Of a DNA stretch of 50,901 nucleotides, positions 42,530 to 50,901 are shown in pieces. Origin of the DNA: PALSA-1196 sp036833805 (GTDB taxonomy: Bacteria > Pseudomonadota > Gammaproteobacteria > Steroidobacterales > Steroidobacteraceae). Position 1 is the first letter of the stretch. The number at the start of each line of letters is the position of its first letter. The stretch lies in the NCBI GenBank assembly GCA_036833805.1, contig DAITPA010000008.1:1-50901 (forward strand). Direction: 5' to 3'. The position numbers and the translations under genes were made by a program. The notes below the pieces were generated by a model. The model had not been told where the DNA came from. It made no database searches and saw only the letters and a program-made list of their open reading frames with translations.

Positions 42530-44436
42530 GGTGCGCTTAGTATGATTCTTTCGTTGACGCCCGCGAGGCGAATGAGCAGGCGGTTAAGCCGCTGCACGTA
42601 CTCTGCCGGGTTTTGAAGCTGGCCGCCCTCGGCGAGCGAGGCCTGATCGTAAAGGAGTTGCGCCAACTGCGCGAACTGTTCGGCATTTGACTCGCTGTCC
42701 AGGTACTTCACGATCGGATGCGTGACGTTGAGCTCCAGCACAGGCTTTGACTCCGGTGCTTTCTGGCCGGCCGCCGCCAAGACGCGACGCATGGTCGTGC
42801 GCAGATCGTGCTCGCCCAATATGAGGACCGCGGGCGAGTCCGTGAGCCGCGTGCTCGGACGCACCTCGAGCACGCGCTCTCCGAGCGCGTCCTTCACGCG
42901 CTTCAGGAGTCCCTTACTCTCCTTCAGTGCCGCATCCGCATCATGCTTGTCGGCCTCGTTCGCAAGCGCGCCCAACTCAAGATCGCCGCGCGCGGCATCC
43001 TTGAAGCGCTTGCCCTCAAACGTCTCGACCTGTCCCATGACCCATTCGTCAATACGGTCCGCGAGCAGAAGCACTTCAATGCCGCGCTCCTTCAGGCGCT
43101 CGATATAGGGGCTCGCGCGCGCCGCCTCGATACTCTCCGCGATTAGAAAGTAGATGCGCTCCTGGCCGGGCTGCAAGCGCTCGATGTAGCGCGCGAGGCT
43201 GACGCAGGGCTCGTTGTGCGACTCGCTGGTGCTTGCGAAGCGCAGCAGCGGCAGGAGCTTGTCGCGGTTCGCAGGGTCTTCGGCGACACCTTCCTTCAGC
43301 ACGGCGCCGAATTCCTGCCAGAAGGTTTTGTACTTTTCAGGGTCGTCCTGCGCCAGGCGTGCGAGCATATCGAGCACGCGCTTCGTTAAGCCGCTCTTGA
43401 TCGCCTCGACCTCTTCATCCTGCTGCAGCAGTTCGCGCGACACGTTCAAGGGCAGATCCGAGGAGTCGACCACGCCCTTGATGAATCGCAGGTAAAGCGG
43501 CAGAAACTGCTCGGCGTCGTCCATGATGAAGACGCGCTTCACGTACAGCTTAAGTCCGCGCGCAGCGTCGCGCTGCATGAGGTCAAACGGCGCGCGCGCC
43601 GGCACGTACATGAGGCTCGTGTATTCGCGCTTGCCCTCGACGCGGTTATGGCTCCAGGCGAGCGGCGTCGTGGAATCGTGCGCGATGTGCTTGTAAAACT
43701 CGCCGTACTCGTCATCCGTGATCTCGGTGCGCGGCCGCGCCCAGAGCGCCTTCGCCTGGTTCGTAGCCTCATAGTCGAGAGACGCCTCGCCCGTCTTTTT
43801 CATCATCACCGGAAAGCTGATGTGATCGGAGTAGCGGCGGATGAGCCCGCGCAGGCGATAATCCTCGGCGTATTCCTTGGCATCCGCCTTCAAATGCAGG
43901 ATGACGGCCGTGCCGCGCTCGGCGCGGTTCACCGTCTCCACAGTGAAATCACCGTCGGCGCCCGACGCCCAGCGCACGCCGGAATCCTCCGGCGCGCCGG
44001 CCTTCCTCGTCAGCACTTCGACACGCTCGGCCACGATGAATGAGGAGTAGAAGCCGACCCCGAACTGGCCGATGAGCTGCGAGTCCTTCTGCTGGTCCCC
44101 GGAGAGGGCGCGAAAGAATTCCGCAGTGCCGGATTTGGCGATCGTGCCCAAGTGCGCGATCGCCTCCTCGCGCGTCATGCCGATGCCGTTGTCGCGGACC
44201 GTAAGGGTCCCCGCCTTGTCATCGGCGTCCACCCAGATCGCAAGCTCCGCGTCCGCGCCCAAGAGCGCTGGATCAGCGATGGCGGCGAAGCGCAGCCGGT
44301 CATTCGCGTCGGAAGCGTTGGATATGAGCTCGCGGAGAAAGATCTCCCGGTTGCTGTACAGGGAATGGATCATGAGCTTCAGAAGCTCGCGCACTTCGGC
44401 CTGAAAGCCGTGCGTTTCTTTCTGGGTATCCGTCAT
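42526..44436 (-). CDS. htpG: Chaperone HtpG (bacterial Hsp90)
   Basis: ATP-dependent chaperone of 636 residues. The N-terminal ATPase has HSLYSNREIFLRELISNASDAND, TVRDNGIGMTREEAIAHLGTIAKSGT and GQFGVGFYSSFIVAE; the middle domain has YVKRVFIMDD and the catalytic-loop region SSDLPLNVSREL. The C-terminal dimerisation region is present, and there is no eukaryotic-like MEEVD. The start MTDTQKETHGF is used; the frame extends upstream by ten unrelated codons. It heads the htpG-FKBP-hydrolase run. Confidence 0.95.
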   Translation of the reverse strand: MTDTQKETHGFQAEVRELLKLMIHSLYSNREIFLRELISNASDANDRLRFAAIADPALLGADAELAIWVDADDKAGTLTVRDNGIGMTREEAIAHLGTIAKSGTAEFFRALSGDQQKDSQLIGQFGVGFYSSFIVAERVEVLTRKAGAPEDSGVRWASGADGDFTVETVNRAERGTAVILHLKADAKEYAEDYRLRGLIRRYSDHISFPVMMKKTGEASLDYEATNQAKALWARPRTEITDDEYGEFYKHIAHDSTTPLAWSHNRVEGKREYTSLMYVPARAPFDLMQRDAARGLKLYVKRVFIMDDAEQFLPLYLRFIKGVVDSSDLPLNVSRELLQQDEEVEAIKSGLTKRVLDMLARLAQDDPEKYKTFWQEFGAVLKEGVAEDPANRDKLLPLLRFASTSESHNEPCVSLARYIERLQPGQERIYFLIAESIEAARASPYIERLKERGIEVLLLADRIDEWVMGQVETFEGKRFKDAARGDLELGALANEADKHDADAALKESKGLLKRVKDALGERVLEVRPSTRLTDSPAVLILGEHDLRTTMRRVLAAAGQKAPESKPVLELNVTHPIVKYLDSESNAEQFAQLAQLLYDQASLAEGGQLQNPAEYVQRLNRLLIRLAGVNERIILSAP

Positions 44437-44519
44437 GAAAAAAATCCCATCGCATCGCAAGGACAACTGCGCGATCTTTGGGAGTTACGGGCCGCTTTTC
44501 AAGCGGCGCGGGAAGGTTT

Positions 44520-44753
44520 CTAGCGGCCGACGCGCACGCTTGAGCGGTAGGTGCCCCAGAAAGCCGCCGTCAAGCCTAAGAAGGCGGCATTCACGTGAAA
44601 CTGTGGCGCGACGAACCAGATGGCAAGCGCCGAAAAGCCACTCATGACGGGCGTCGCGAGCGCGCCGAACGAGCTTGTGGCGGAGACGACGAGGTGGCGC
44701 CCGGCGCCGCTCAAGTCGTCGAGCTCATCCCACAGATAAAGTAGTCTTTCCAT
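44520..44753 (-). CDS. Small membrane protein, unknown
   Basis: A 77-residue product beginning MERLLYLWDELDDLSGAGRH. One or two hydrophobic helices follow (SFGALATPVMSGFSALAIWF and AAFLGLTAAFWGTY). The acidic start and membrane segments look like a real conserved small protein, but I do not recognise the family. It lies upstream of htpG on the same strand, separated by 83 bp. A TTG nine bases further upstream is less likely as start. Confidence 0.55.
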   Translation of the reverse strand: MERLLYLWDELDDLSGAGRHLVVSATSSFGALATPVMSGFSALAIWFVAPQFHVNAAFLGLTAAFWGTYRSSVRVGR

Positions 44754-44891
44754 GCCGGACAAACTCTACGGCCTCATTGTTTCAGTGGGAGTGTTCGATC
44801 TCACAGACCGACATCGAAGCGCTGTGCGCTTGCGATACCTTGTGCGCTGCGGGTACGCTTTAACCGCTGCGACGTAAGACATAAGGTCACC

Positions 44892-45590
44892 ATGCAACGC
44901 ATCGTCGTCCTGAATCCAAAGGGCGGTTCGGGCAAGACGACGATCGCGATCACTCTTGCGAGTTATCTCGCTTCTCGCCAGCAAAGACCGGTCCTGATGG
45001 ACTTGGATCCGCAAGGATCATCGCTGCGCTGGGTAAAGAAACGTCAAGCAAACCAGGCCCCGATCGAGGTGGTGGCGGCTTTCGAGAACGATGGGCGCAC
45101 GACGCGCAGCTTTCAGCTGCGCCTGCCCGCCTCGGCAACCCACGTCATCGTCGACACACCGGCGGCGCTTGCTGCTCCGCAGCTGCCGGACATCACCCGC
45201 GGCGCGGACAAGATCCTGGTGCCGGTATGCCCCTCGGACATCGACATCCATGCCTGCTCGCGCTGCATCCGCGACCTCCTCCTGGTCGCGAAGGTGCGCC
45301 GCGAGGATGAGCGCATCGGCGTCATCGCCAATCGCACCAAGAGCAACACGCGCATCTACCAAACGCTCATCCGCTTTCTGCAGACGCTCGGAATCCCGAT
45401 TATCGCAACCATCCGCGATTCTCAGAACTACATACGCGCAGCGGAGCTCGGCGTCGGCGTGCATGAGATGAAGCCGTACATGGTGCGTGAAGACGTCGAG
45501 CAGTGGTTGCCGCTCATCGAGTGGCTCGACAAGCCAGCTCCCCGGCGTGATCCTGCAGGGCCTGATGCGCCGGTCGTCGCTATCGCCTGA
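44892..45590 (+). CDS. Orphan ParA/MinD-like ATPase
   Basis: A 232-residue P-loop ATPase with the deviant Walker A KGGSGKTT (10-17), VLMDLDPQGSS, VIVDTPAAL and CPSDIDIHACSRCIRDL. The ParA class usually positions cargo such as plasmids, chemoreceptor arrays or cellulose machinery. No parB, parS-like repeats or plasmid genes are nearby, so it is called an orphan. The start MQRIVVLNPKGG is clear. It is divergent from the small membrane gene and convergent with the next gene. Confidence 0.85.
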   Translation: MQRIVVLNPKGGSGKTTIAITLASYLASRQQRPVLMDLDPQGSSLRWVKKRQANQAPIEVVAAFENDGRTTRSFQLRLPASATHVIVDTPAALAAPQLPDITRGADKILVPVCPSDIDIHACSRCIRDLLLVAKVRREDERIGVIANRTKSNTRIYQTLIRFLQTLGIPIIATIRDSQNYIRAAELGVGVHEMKPYMVREDVEQWLPLIEWLDKPAPRRDPAGPDAPVVAIA

Positions 45591-45608
45591 AGAGGCGATA
45601 CGAGAAAG

Positions 45609-45845
45609 CTATTTCTTTTCTTCTTCCCAGGTCGTTTTCATACGGTCGGCCCAGTTCTTGTAATTCGCCCACGAATACAGATTCTGGGTGATCGCGGAGT
45701 GGCGCGCGCGGGCACGCTGCGTGCGATCGAGCCAGTTCGAATACGAATCGGGTACGACGGGGAAGCCCGGCGCCGGGTCGGCGCTTGGCACCACCTTCGG
45801 GTCGGACGCGGTGGGGATGCCGCGCTCCTTGTTTGATGAACTCAT
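45609..45845 (-). CDS. Small hydrophilic protein, unknown
   Basis: A 78-residue product starting MSSSNKERGIPTASDPK. It has a Pro/Ala-rich first half and an aromatic, charged C-terminal half (YSNWLDRTQRARARH, then NLYSWANYKNWADRMKTTWEEEKK by key residues). An ideal AGGAG site lies six bases before the ATG, supporting translation. No family recognised. It is convergent with the ParA-like gene (19 bp apart), so a functional link is unproven. Confidence 0.6.
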   Translation of the reverse strand: MSSSNKERGIPTASDPKVVPSADPAPGFPVVPDSYSNWLDRTQRARARHSAITQNLYSWANYKNWADRMKTTWEEEKK

Positions 45846-45937
45846 TTCCGCTCCTGAATCTGCTCATTACAGATTACGGCTTCGCAATCGAAAGCCGCAG
45901 GAACTGGTTCACGTGTACACCGCGCCCGCTCGTTATG

Positions 45938-47329
45938 TCAGGCGACCAGACGGTAGCAGGGGCGATAAACGGTGCCGGGAAGCTTCATGCGGCGCTGGGC
46001 GACGAAAGCTGCCAACAGGTCATCGAGGAGCGCCATGATTTGCGGGTCGCCCGAGAGCTCATACGGGCCATGCTTTTCAATCGAGCGGATACCGTTTTCC
46101 TTGACGTTGCCGGTGACGATGCCGGAGAAGGCGCGGCGCAGGTCGGCGGCCAGCCGATGCACGGCTTGACCGCGGTGTAACTCCAGCGCACGCATCGATG
46201 CGTGCGTGACCGCGAATGGCCGCTGAAATTCCGCCGGAACGGATAACAGCCAATTGAAGTTGTACGAATCGCTGTTCTCTTTCCTGAACTCGCGCACCGC
46301 CTCCATGCCGCGCTTCAAATGCCGCGCGACCGTGGCCGGATCGCCAACGATCACCGTGAAGCGTTGCAGTGCGGCCTTGCCCAAGGTACCGCCGATGAAG
46401 CGCTCGATCTGCTCAAAGTAGGCGGCGCTCTCGCGCGGCCCGGTGAGCACGACCGGGAAGGGTTGCTCGCGATTCGCCGGATCCAAGAGCACGCCCGCCA
46501 AATACAGGATCTCCTCAGCCGTGCCCGCTCCGCCAGGAAAAACCACGATGCCGTGCGCGAGTCGCACGAACGCCTCGAGGCGCTTTTCGATGTCCGGCAT
46601 GATGACGAGCTGGCTTACGATCGGATTCGGCGGCTCCGCGGCAATGATGCCGGGCTCAGTGATGCCAAGGTAGCGGCCGTGCGGAATGCGCTGCTTGGCA
46701 TGTCCGATGGTTGCGCCTTTCATTGGACCCTTCATGGCGCCAGGCCCGCAGCCCGTGCACACATCCAAGCCCCTAAGGCCCATCTCGTAGCCGACCTTCT
46801 TCGTGTATTCGTACTCCTCGCGACCGATGGAATGGCCGCCCCAGCAAACAACGAGATTCGGCGACGCCTTGACTTCAAGAAGGCGCGCATGCCGCAGGAT
46901 CTGGAACACGGCGTTGGTGACGCCGTTGGAATCACTAAGATCGAAGCGCCCGCTCGCCATGATCTCGTTCGAGAGATAGACGATGTCACGCAGCACCGCG
47001 AACAGGTGCTCCTTGATGCCGATGATCATCTCGCCATCGACGAATGCGGCCGCCGGCGCGTTGCGCATCTGCAGCTTAATGCCCCAAGGATGGCGCACGA
47101 TCTGAATCTCAAAATCGCGATGGCGATCGAAGATCTCTTTGGCGTCGTCGGTGTCCGCGCCGCTATTTAAAACGGCGAGCGCGCATTGGCGAAAGAGTGC
47201 GTACAAGCCACCGTGGCTTGAGTCGAGAAGCTTGTCGATCTCATCCTGAGAGAGATTCTCCAAGCTGCCGCGCGGTCCCACCCGCGCGTCAACGAATTCC
47301 GGAATGACAATACTCGCTTCCACGCGCAT
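45938..47329 (-). CDS. ppnN: Pyrimidine/purine nucleotide 5'-monophosphate nucleosidase PpnN (YgdH, LOG family)
   Basis: A 463-residue enzyme that cleaves the N-glycosidic bond of nucleoside monophosphates and is activated by (p)ppGpp in E. coli. The central LOG/Rossmann domain shows CWGGHSIGREEYEYTKKVGYEMGLRG, CTGCGPGAMKGPMKGA and VVFPGGAGTAEEILYLAGVLLDP. N- and C-terminal PpnN-specific domains are present (SLENLSQDEIDKLLDS and YNFNWLLSVPAEFQRPFAVTHASM). The length matches E. coli PpnN (454). Confidence 0.94.
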   Translation of the reverse strand: MRVEASIVIPEFVDARVGPRGSLENLSQDEIDKLLDSSHGGLYALFRQCALAVLNSGADTDDAKEIFDRHRDFEIQIVRHPWGIKLQMRNAPAAAFVDGEMIIGIKEHLFAVLRDIVYLSNEIMASGRFDLSDSNGVTNAVFQILRHARLLEVKASPNLVVCWGGHSIGREEYEYTKKVGYEMGLRGLDVCTGCGPGAMKGPMKGATIGHAKQRIPHGRYLGITEPGIIAAEPPNPIVSQLVIMPDIEKRLEAFVRLAHGIVVFPGGAGTAEEILYLAGVLLDPANREQPFPVVLTGPRESAAYFEQIERFIGGTLGKAALQRFTVIVGDPATVARHLKRGMEAVREFRKENSDSYNFNWLLSVPAEFQRPFAVTHASMRALELHRGQAVHRLAADLRRAFSGIVTGNVKENGIRSIEKHGPYELSGDPQIMALLDDLLAAFVAQRRMKLPGTVYRPCYRLVA

Positions 47330-47350
47330 GATGCCTGCTGGTATCGCGCG

Positions 47351-47896
47351 CTACGGACGGATGTCGATCGGGGTGTTATCCGGCGTCAACAGCCAGATCT
47401 CCACCATATCGGCATTGGTCACCGCAATGCAGCCGTCGGTCCAGTCGTGCTGCTCGTAGTATTCGGGCGGATGCTTCAGGGAATTGGGCAGGCCGTGAAT
47501 CATGATGCTGCCGCCGCTTTGCCAGTGCTTGCGGCGCGCGCGCGCCAGATCCGCATCGTTCGGATAGGACACTTGAACGGAGAGGAAGAAATCACTGCGT
47601 GCATTGCGGCGCGACAGATAGTACGTGCCTTCGGGAGTGCGGAAGTCACCGGAGCGCTCCTTTTGCCCGACGGGATTTAAGCCAAGCGCTACTTTGTAGG
47701 TGCGCAGCACGCTGTAGCCGCGCATGAGATCAAGACGCCGCTCGCCTTTGTGGACCACGATACGATCGGCCATCGGCAGCGCTTCGCTCGAGCGGATCAT
47801 CACGCGCTGCATCGCGGGCGCCTCATCCGCATACGCGGGGACGATGAGGGTGCCGATGGCGAGAACGCCGACCACAAAGCGTAAGGCTGATATCAT
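47351..47896 (-). CDS. L,D-transpeptidase (YkuD domain), exported
   Basis: A 181-residue periplasmic enzyme with a signal peptide (MISALRFVVGVLAIGTLIVPAYA). The catalytic motif is IMIHGLPN, then DWTDGCIAVTNADMVEIW, with the active-site Cys in GCI and His in IHG. Such enzymes make 3-3 peptidoglycan cross-links or attach proteins to murein. KGERRLDLMRGYSVLRTYKVALG is the usual N-terminal strand. The ATG at 47896 is preferred over a TTG 15 bases upstream. It follows ppnN's start by 21 bp on the same strand. Confidence 0.9.
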   Translation of the reverse strand: MISALRFVVGVLAIGTLIVPAYADEAPAMQRVMIRSSEALPMADRIVVHKGERRLDLMRGYSVLRTYKVALGLNPVGQKERSGDFRTPEGTYYLSRRNARSDFFLSVQVSYPNDADLARARRKHWQSGGSIMIHGLPNSLKHPPEYYEQHDWTDGCIAVTNADMVEIWLLTPDNTPIDIRP

Positions 47897-47933
47897 CTTG
47901 AGACTAAACAAGCACTTGCATAACTATCTTTGG

Positions 47934-47939
47934 ATTATA
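47934..47939 (-). promoter_or_regulatory. -10 box upstream of the L,D-transpeptidase gene
   Basis: Perfect TATAAT on the minus strand, 38 bases before the ATG at 47896. No good -35 was found at normal spacing. Confidence 0.4.
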
Positions 47940-47987
47940 AGCGCTCCTTGCGCCTGCCGCGATGTGCATCCGTCACAGCGTGCTTCC

Positions 47988-47993
47988 TATAAT
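47988..47993 (+). promoter_or_regulatory. -10 box of the lipoprotein gene
   Basis: Perfect TATAAT, with transcription expected near 48000. Because this is downstream of the first possible start in the open frame (47962), it supports the TTG at 48019 as the real start. The -35 is weak. Confidence 0.45.
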
Positions 47994-48018
47994 CAGAGCG
48001 GTCCATCGAGAAACTCGC

Positions 48019-48585
48019 TTGCATAAGAACCCATTACTTCCAGGCGTCCTTGTTCTGTTGCTCGCGGCTTGTGCAACGGCTCCGCCTGCGCCCGTGCAAG
48101 ATAAGCTCGACCCGAAAACGGGCTCTACCGTCAGCGTGCTTCCCGATCCCGTGACTCTCTTGACCTCCGGCTATCTGGGCGCACGCACCGGCGCCTTCGC
48201 GTATCTCGGGCCATTTGAGGTCGATGAGATGGGTAAGCGCACGCTTTACTTGTGGGTATTGGTGCCGAAGGATGTGTCAGCAACGGTCGTGCCGGTCATT
48301 CAATGCGACGGCAACCTCGTCGATCTTCCTCTGCAGAAAGGCAGCCTCGCGGATCTGGGTCTCGCCGAGCCACCGTATGAGCCGCCCGATCCGTGGGGTA
48401 AGCAATGGTACTTCTCACTCACGGACTCTGCGCTCGGATGCTTGGCGCGTGCCAAGGTCATGGCGCTCGAGATTCCGGACGCCAAAGGAGAGCTGCTGCA
48501 TTTTCAAGTTGAGAGCGCGAAGAACACGACCGGCTTTCCCGTAATGCAGGCCTTCGCGGCGCGGCGCGGCACGAAGGGTCTTTAG
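48019..48585 (+). CDS. Putative lipoprotein, unknown function
   Basis: A 188-residue protein with a lipoprotein signal (LHKNPLLPGVLVLLLAACA; lipobox LAAC, with Cys near residue 18). The mature part is beta-rich: YLGPFEVDEMGKRTLYLWVLVPKD, IQCDGNLVDLPLQ, QWYFSLTDSALGCLARA. No family recognised. The start is taken as TTG because the TATAAT box lies just upstream and longer forms lack a signal in the right place. Its stop overlaps the MltD stop on the other strand. Confidence 0.68.
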   Translation: MHKNPLLPGVLVLLLAACATAPPAPVQDKLDPKTGSTVSVLPDPVTLLTSGYLGARTGAFAYLGPFEVDEMGKRTLYLWVLVPKDVSATVVPVIQCDGNLVDLPLQKGSLADLGLAEPPYEPPDPWGKQWYFSLTDSALGCLARAKVMALEIPDAKGELLHFQVESAKNTTGFPVMQAFAARRGTKGL

Positions 48586-48752
48586 CCCCCGGAAGCGCTG
48601 ACCTCTTCCACCTTGGGCACGACCACCTGCGTGCCCGGGTGCATCTCGGACAGATCGAGGTCCGGGTTGTACTGCTGCAGGAGCCACAGCGGCAACTCCG
48701 AGTTGTGCTGCGTCACCGTCCAGCCCGAATCGCCGCGACGCGCCAGATACAC
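48582..48752 (-). CDS. mltD: MltD C-terminal fragment (last LysM-like domain)
   Basis: On the minus strand this reads VYLARRGDSGWTVTQHNS, then LWLLQQYNPDLDLSEMHPG and TQVVVPKVEEV, ending GG and TAA at 48582. The pattern is a LysM or LysM-like carbohydrate-binding domain. It is cut from the rest of the gene by the 100-N gap and lies in a different frame at the current spacing. The stop is shared in a TTTAG overlap with the convergent lipoprotein gene. Confidence 0.75.
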   Translation of the reverse strand: MYLARRGDSGWTVTQHNSELPLWLLQQYNPDLDLSEMHPGTQVVVPKVEEVSASGG

Positions 48753-48852
48753 NNNNNNNNNNNNNNNNNNNNNNNNNNNNNNNNNNNNNNNNNNNNNNNN
48801 NNNNNNNNNNNNNNNNNNNNNNNNNNNNNNNNNNNNNNNNNNNNNNNNNNNN
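48753..48852. other. Assembly gap (100 N) inside mltD
   Basis: A run of exactly 100 N, probably a fixed-size placeholder. The missing part lies between the Ala/Pro-rich linker and the last LysM-like domain. Frames on the two sides agree only if the true length leaves remainder 2 when divided by 3. Confidence 0.95.
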
Positions 48853-50671
48853 TCACCGATACTTCGATCCCGGGTCCGAGAGCGGGGCTCAAGGCTTCCG
48901 CCTGGGCGGCTGATACGGGCTCCGCCCGCGCAGCGGGGCGGCCTACTTTGGCTACCTGCTCGGCGTCTTGCTTGCTCTCAAGCCGCGCGACCTCGACGGA
49001 TATGGCACCGGTCGGATGGTGAATCCCAGCTGGCTCAGGCGCCGGACCCGAAGTCGCAGGCTTCGCGGGAACCGCGGGCGGCGTTGCTGTCGCGACCTTG
49101 ATGGGCGGCGTCGGACTCGCCTTTGTCGCCGGCTTCGCTTCCGGCGCGGCGGTCGGTGCCGGCGCAGCGCTCGCCACCGTCGTAGGGGCTGGTGGTGCTG
49201 CAGGCTTGGCGGCCGCCGGCGCAGGACTTGCCGTCGGTGCAGCGGGCGCTGCAGCCGTTTCGCTTGCCGTTGGGCTCGCGGCTTGCGCTTCGTTCCTCGC
49301 AACCAGCACCGGCGTCGGCGCCGGCTGTACAGCGGGCACTACAAGAGACCGGCCGGCGCGCATTTTTGCGTTTGCCGTGATTCCATTCAGTTGCGCAAGC
49401 TCGGCGGTGCTCACGTTGTAGCGCGCGGCGATCATTGCGAGCGACTCGGCGCGCTGCACACGGTAGCGGCGCGGCTCGAGCTGCGCAGCGTAGAGCTCGC
49501 GTGGCGCCAGGCGCGCGCTCAACGACTCTGTCGTCCACTTCTCCCCATCAATCGGCAGGCGCAGGTGATAGCCCTTCGGCACGTGACGCTGGCCGTTCCA
49601 CACCACGGGCAAGAGCGCGGGATTGAGTGCCTGCAGCCTTTGCTGACCGATCCTGAGCACGTGCTCGAGGGATGAGAGCTGGATGTACGCCGGCAGCACC
49701 ACTTCCTGGAACCTCATCTCCTGGTTGGCCTCGATGTTCCCGAAGTACTTCTCGGGGTGGTGGTCGATCTCGAGCGCGGCAAGAAATGACACGTAGAAGT
49801 TGCGCGAGGCGAAACCGAATGTGCGTCCTTTGTAGTTGCGCACGATCATCACGATGTCATCCGTGCCCATCGTCTCCTTTGCATGCCGTACCCCTTCGGC
49901 GCCGTGGTTATAGGCAGTCAATGCCAGGGGCCAGGTGCCCAAGAGATGGTAGTTGTAGGCGAGAAGCTGGGCCGCGGCCTGCGTTGAGCGAAACGGATCG
50001 AGTCGATCATCCACCGTATTGTCGATATGCAGGTAGCGCCGACCGGTTGAGCGCATGAATTGCCATAGACCTGCCGCACCGACTTTGGAGTAGGCGGCCG
50101 GATTGAAGGACGACTCGACGTGCGGCAGCACGGCGAGCTCCGCCGGCAATCCCAGGTTCGCGAGCGTCTCGGCGATGTGCGCTTCCCAGGCCCCGGAGCG
50201 CCTCAAGCCCTCGCGAAAGCGGTCGGACTGGCCCAATTGAAAACGGATGTGCTCGGTCGCCTCCAACAGGCGTGACGGTGCGGCGTCCACGCCCCACATG
50301 TCGCGGACACGCTGATCCTCTGGCGAGAGCGCACCGCTCGCGCCTGCAATGCGCCGCAAGACCTCCTCGTAGTGGTCACGCGCTGCCTCGACGATCTTCT
50401 GCCGTTCGTGCGCAGCAGAGTTCGGCGCAAAGTGCAGCGTGTCGTAGACGACGGCAAGATTCTGCTCGTCGTGAATGAAGCCCGAGTTGGTGTCGACCTG
50501 CGAATAGACACGGATCCAGAACTGCACATCGCGCTCAAGCTCCGGGGGACGCGGCATGGGGCTGTCTGCGGCCGGCGCTTGCAGGGAACCGAATAGAAAC
50601 GCGCATACGGCGAGGAGCAACCCCGCCCCTCGGCTTCGCAACGGCCGCATCCAAGAGTTTGTCGAGTTCAT
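48853..50671 (-). CDS. mltD: Membrane-bound lytic murein transglycosylase D, main part (3' end beyond a gap)
   Basis: An exported transglycosylase that cleaves the glycan strand of peptidoglycan. The visible 606 residues start MNSTNSWMRPLRSRG, with a signal peptide ending near residue 35 and no lipobox Cys. The SLT domain has catalytic Glu at 186 (LPHVESSFNP), GAAGLWQFMRSTGRRY and LTAYNHGAEGVRHA. A LysM domain (about 401-446, YRVQRAESLAMIAARYNVS) is followed by a long Ala/Pro/Thr-rich linker (447-555) and a short segment up to the gap. The linker is longer than in E. coli MltD. The 230 bases upstream (50672-50901) show no gene. Confidence 0.92.
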
Positions 50672-50901
50672 TTACAGGCGAGAGACCCTAAAGTTTGAGT
50701 GTGTATTCAACAGCTTGTGAGTGACGCGGCCGTGAACTTGAGCCGCGCAATCCCAAGAACATGTCGACTATCTTGACGAATCACGAGTTACAACCCGAGC
50801 GTGAGGATACCCACCCAAGACCCGAAGAGTCGCATAACGCGCGTCACGTCACAGTTGAACCGCGTCGCAGTCAGCACATGTCACATCGGGGCGTCCATGC
50901 C

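Noticed and set aside
44892..45590. A plasmid partition or integrated plasmid locus
   Set aside because: No parB, replication gene, integrase or parS-like repeats are present, and all neighbours are chromosomal.

Overview
The window looks like a chromosomal stretch of a high-GC gammaproteobacterium. The evidence is gene content and order: bioA-rsmE, gshB-tonB-yqgE-ruvX-pyrB next to pilGHIJ-chpA, pilT-pilU divergent from yggS-proC-yggT, erpA, htpG and ppnN. The combination suggests the Xanthomonadales/Steroidobacterales/Nevskiales side of the class, but this is inferred from layout only. Two runs of N (10 and 100 bases) show it is a draft or metagenome scaffold. No tRNA, rRNA, CRISPR array, insertion sequence, phage or plasmid gene was recognised.

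Layout. 1-4.2 kb: OmpA-family tail, ppx, erpA, a bactofilin, a DUF6776-like coiled-coil membrane protein, rppH. 4.2-9.6 kb: a BtuCD-like permease and ATPase separated by a DUF484-GGDEF cyclase and tyrA (minus strand) and pdxH; then a VOC protein. 9.6-11.7 kb: a type II NADH dehydrogenase broken by an in-frame TGA, and a small DUF3562-like protein. 11.8-15.9 kb: a hisN-like phosphatase, a PduO-type corrinoid adenosyltransferase, ampD, bioA, rsmE. 16.2-19.0 kb: a Tat-exported multicopper oxidase and a ChrA-type transporter. 19.2-27.9 kb: the Pil-Chp chemosensory operon pilG-pilH-pilI-pilJ-chpA-chpC on the minus strand. 28.1-33.6 kb: gshB, tonB, yqgE, ruvX, pyrB, pyrK, then an exact 348-bp tandem duplication holding a truncated gene. 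33.7-38.7 kb: a secreted beta-propeller-like protein and three tandem PilT/PilU-family ATPases with a diverged copy of one 3' tail. 38.8-44.4 kb: yggS, proC, yggT, an HU-like protein, an alpha/beta hydrolase, an FKBP isomerase, htpG. 44.5-50.9 kb: a small membrane protein, an orphan ParA-like ATPase, a small unknown protein, ppnN, an L,D-transpeptidase, a lipoprotein and MltD with LysM domains.

How it works together. The strongest theme is type IV pilus control: a full chemosensory pathway (receptor, CheW proteins, giant hybrid kinase, two response regulators) and three retraction-type ATPases. Unusually, the receptor PilJ has almost no periplasmic domain, and there is one more ATPase than the usual PilT-PilU pair. 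Other groups serve corrinoid uptake and activation, pyrimidine synthesis, peptidoglycan turnover (AmpD, L,D-transpeptidase, MltD, bactofilin) and metal or oxidative chemistry. Most of the window is conserved housekeeping. I see no convincing new defence or mobile system; the points that merit attention are the altered Pil-Chp/retraction module, the broken NDH-2 gene and the two local duplications.
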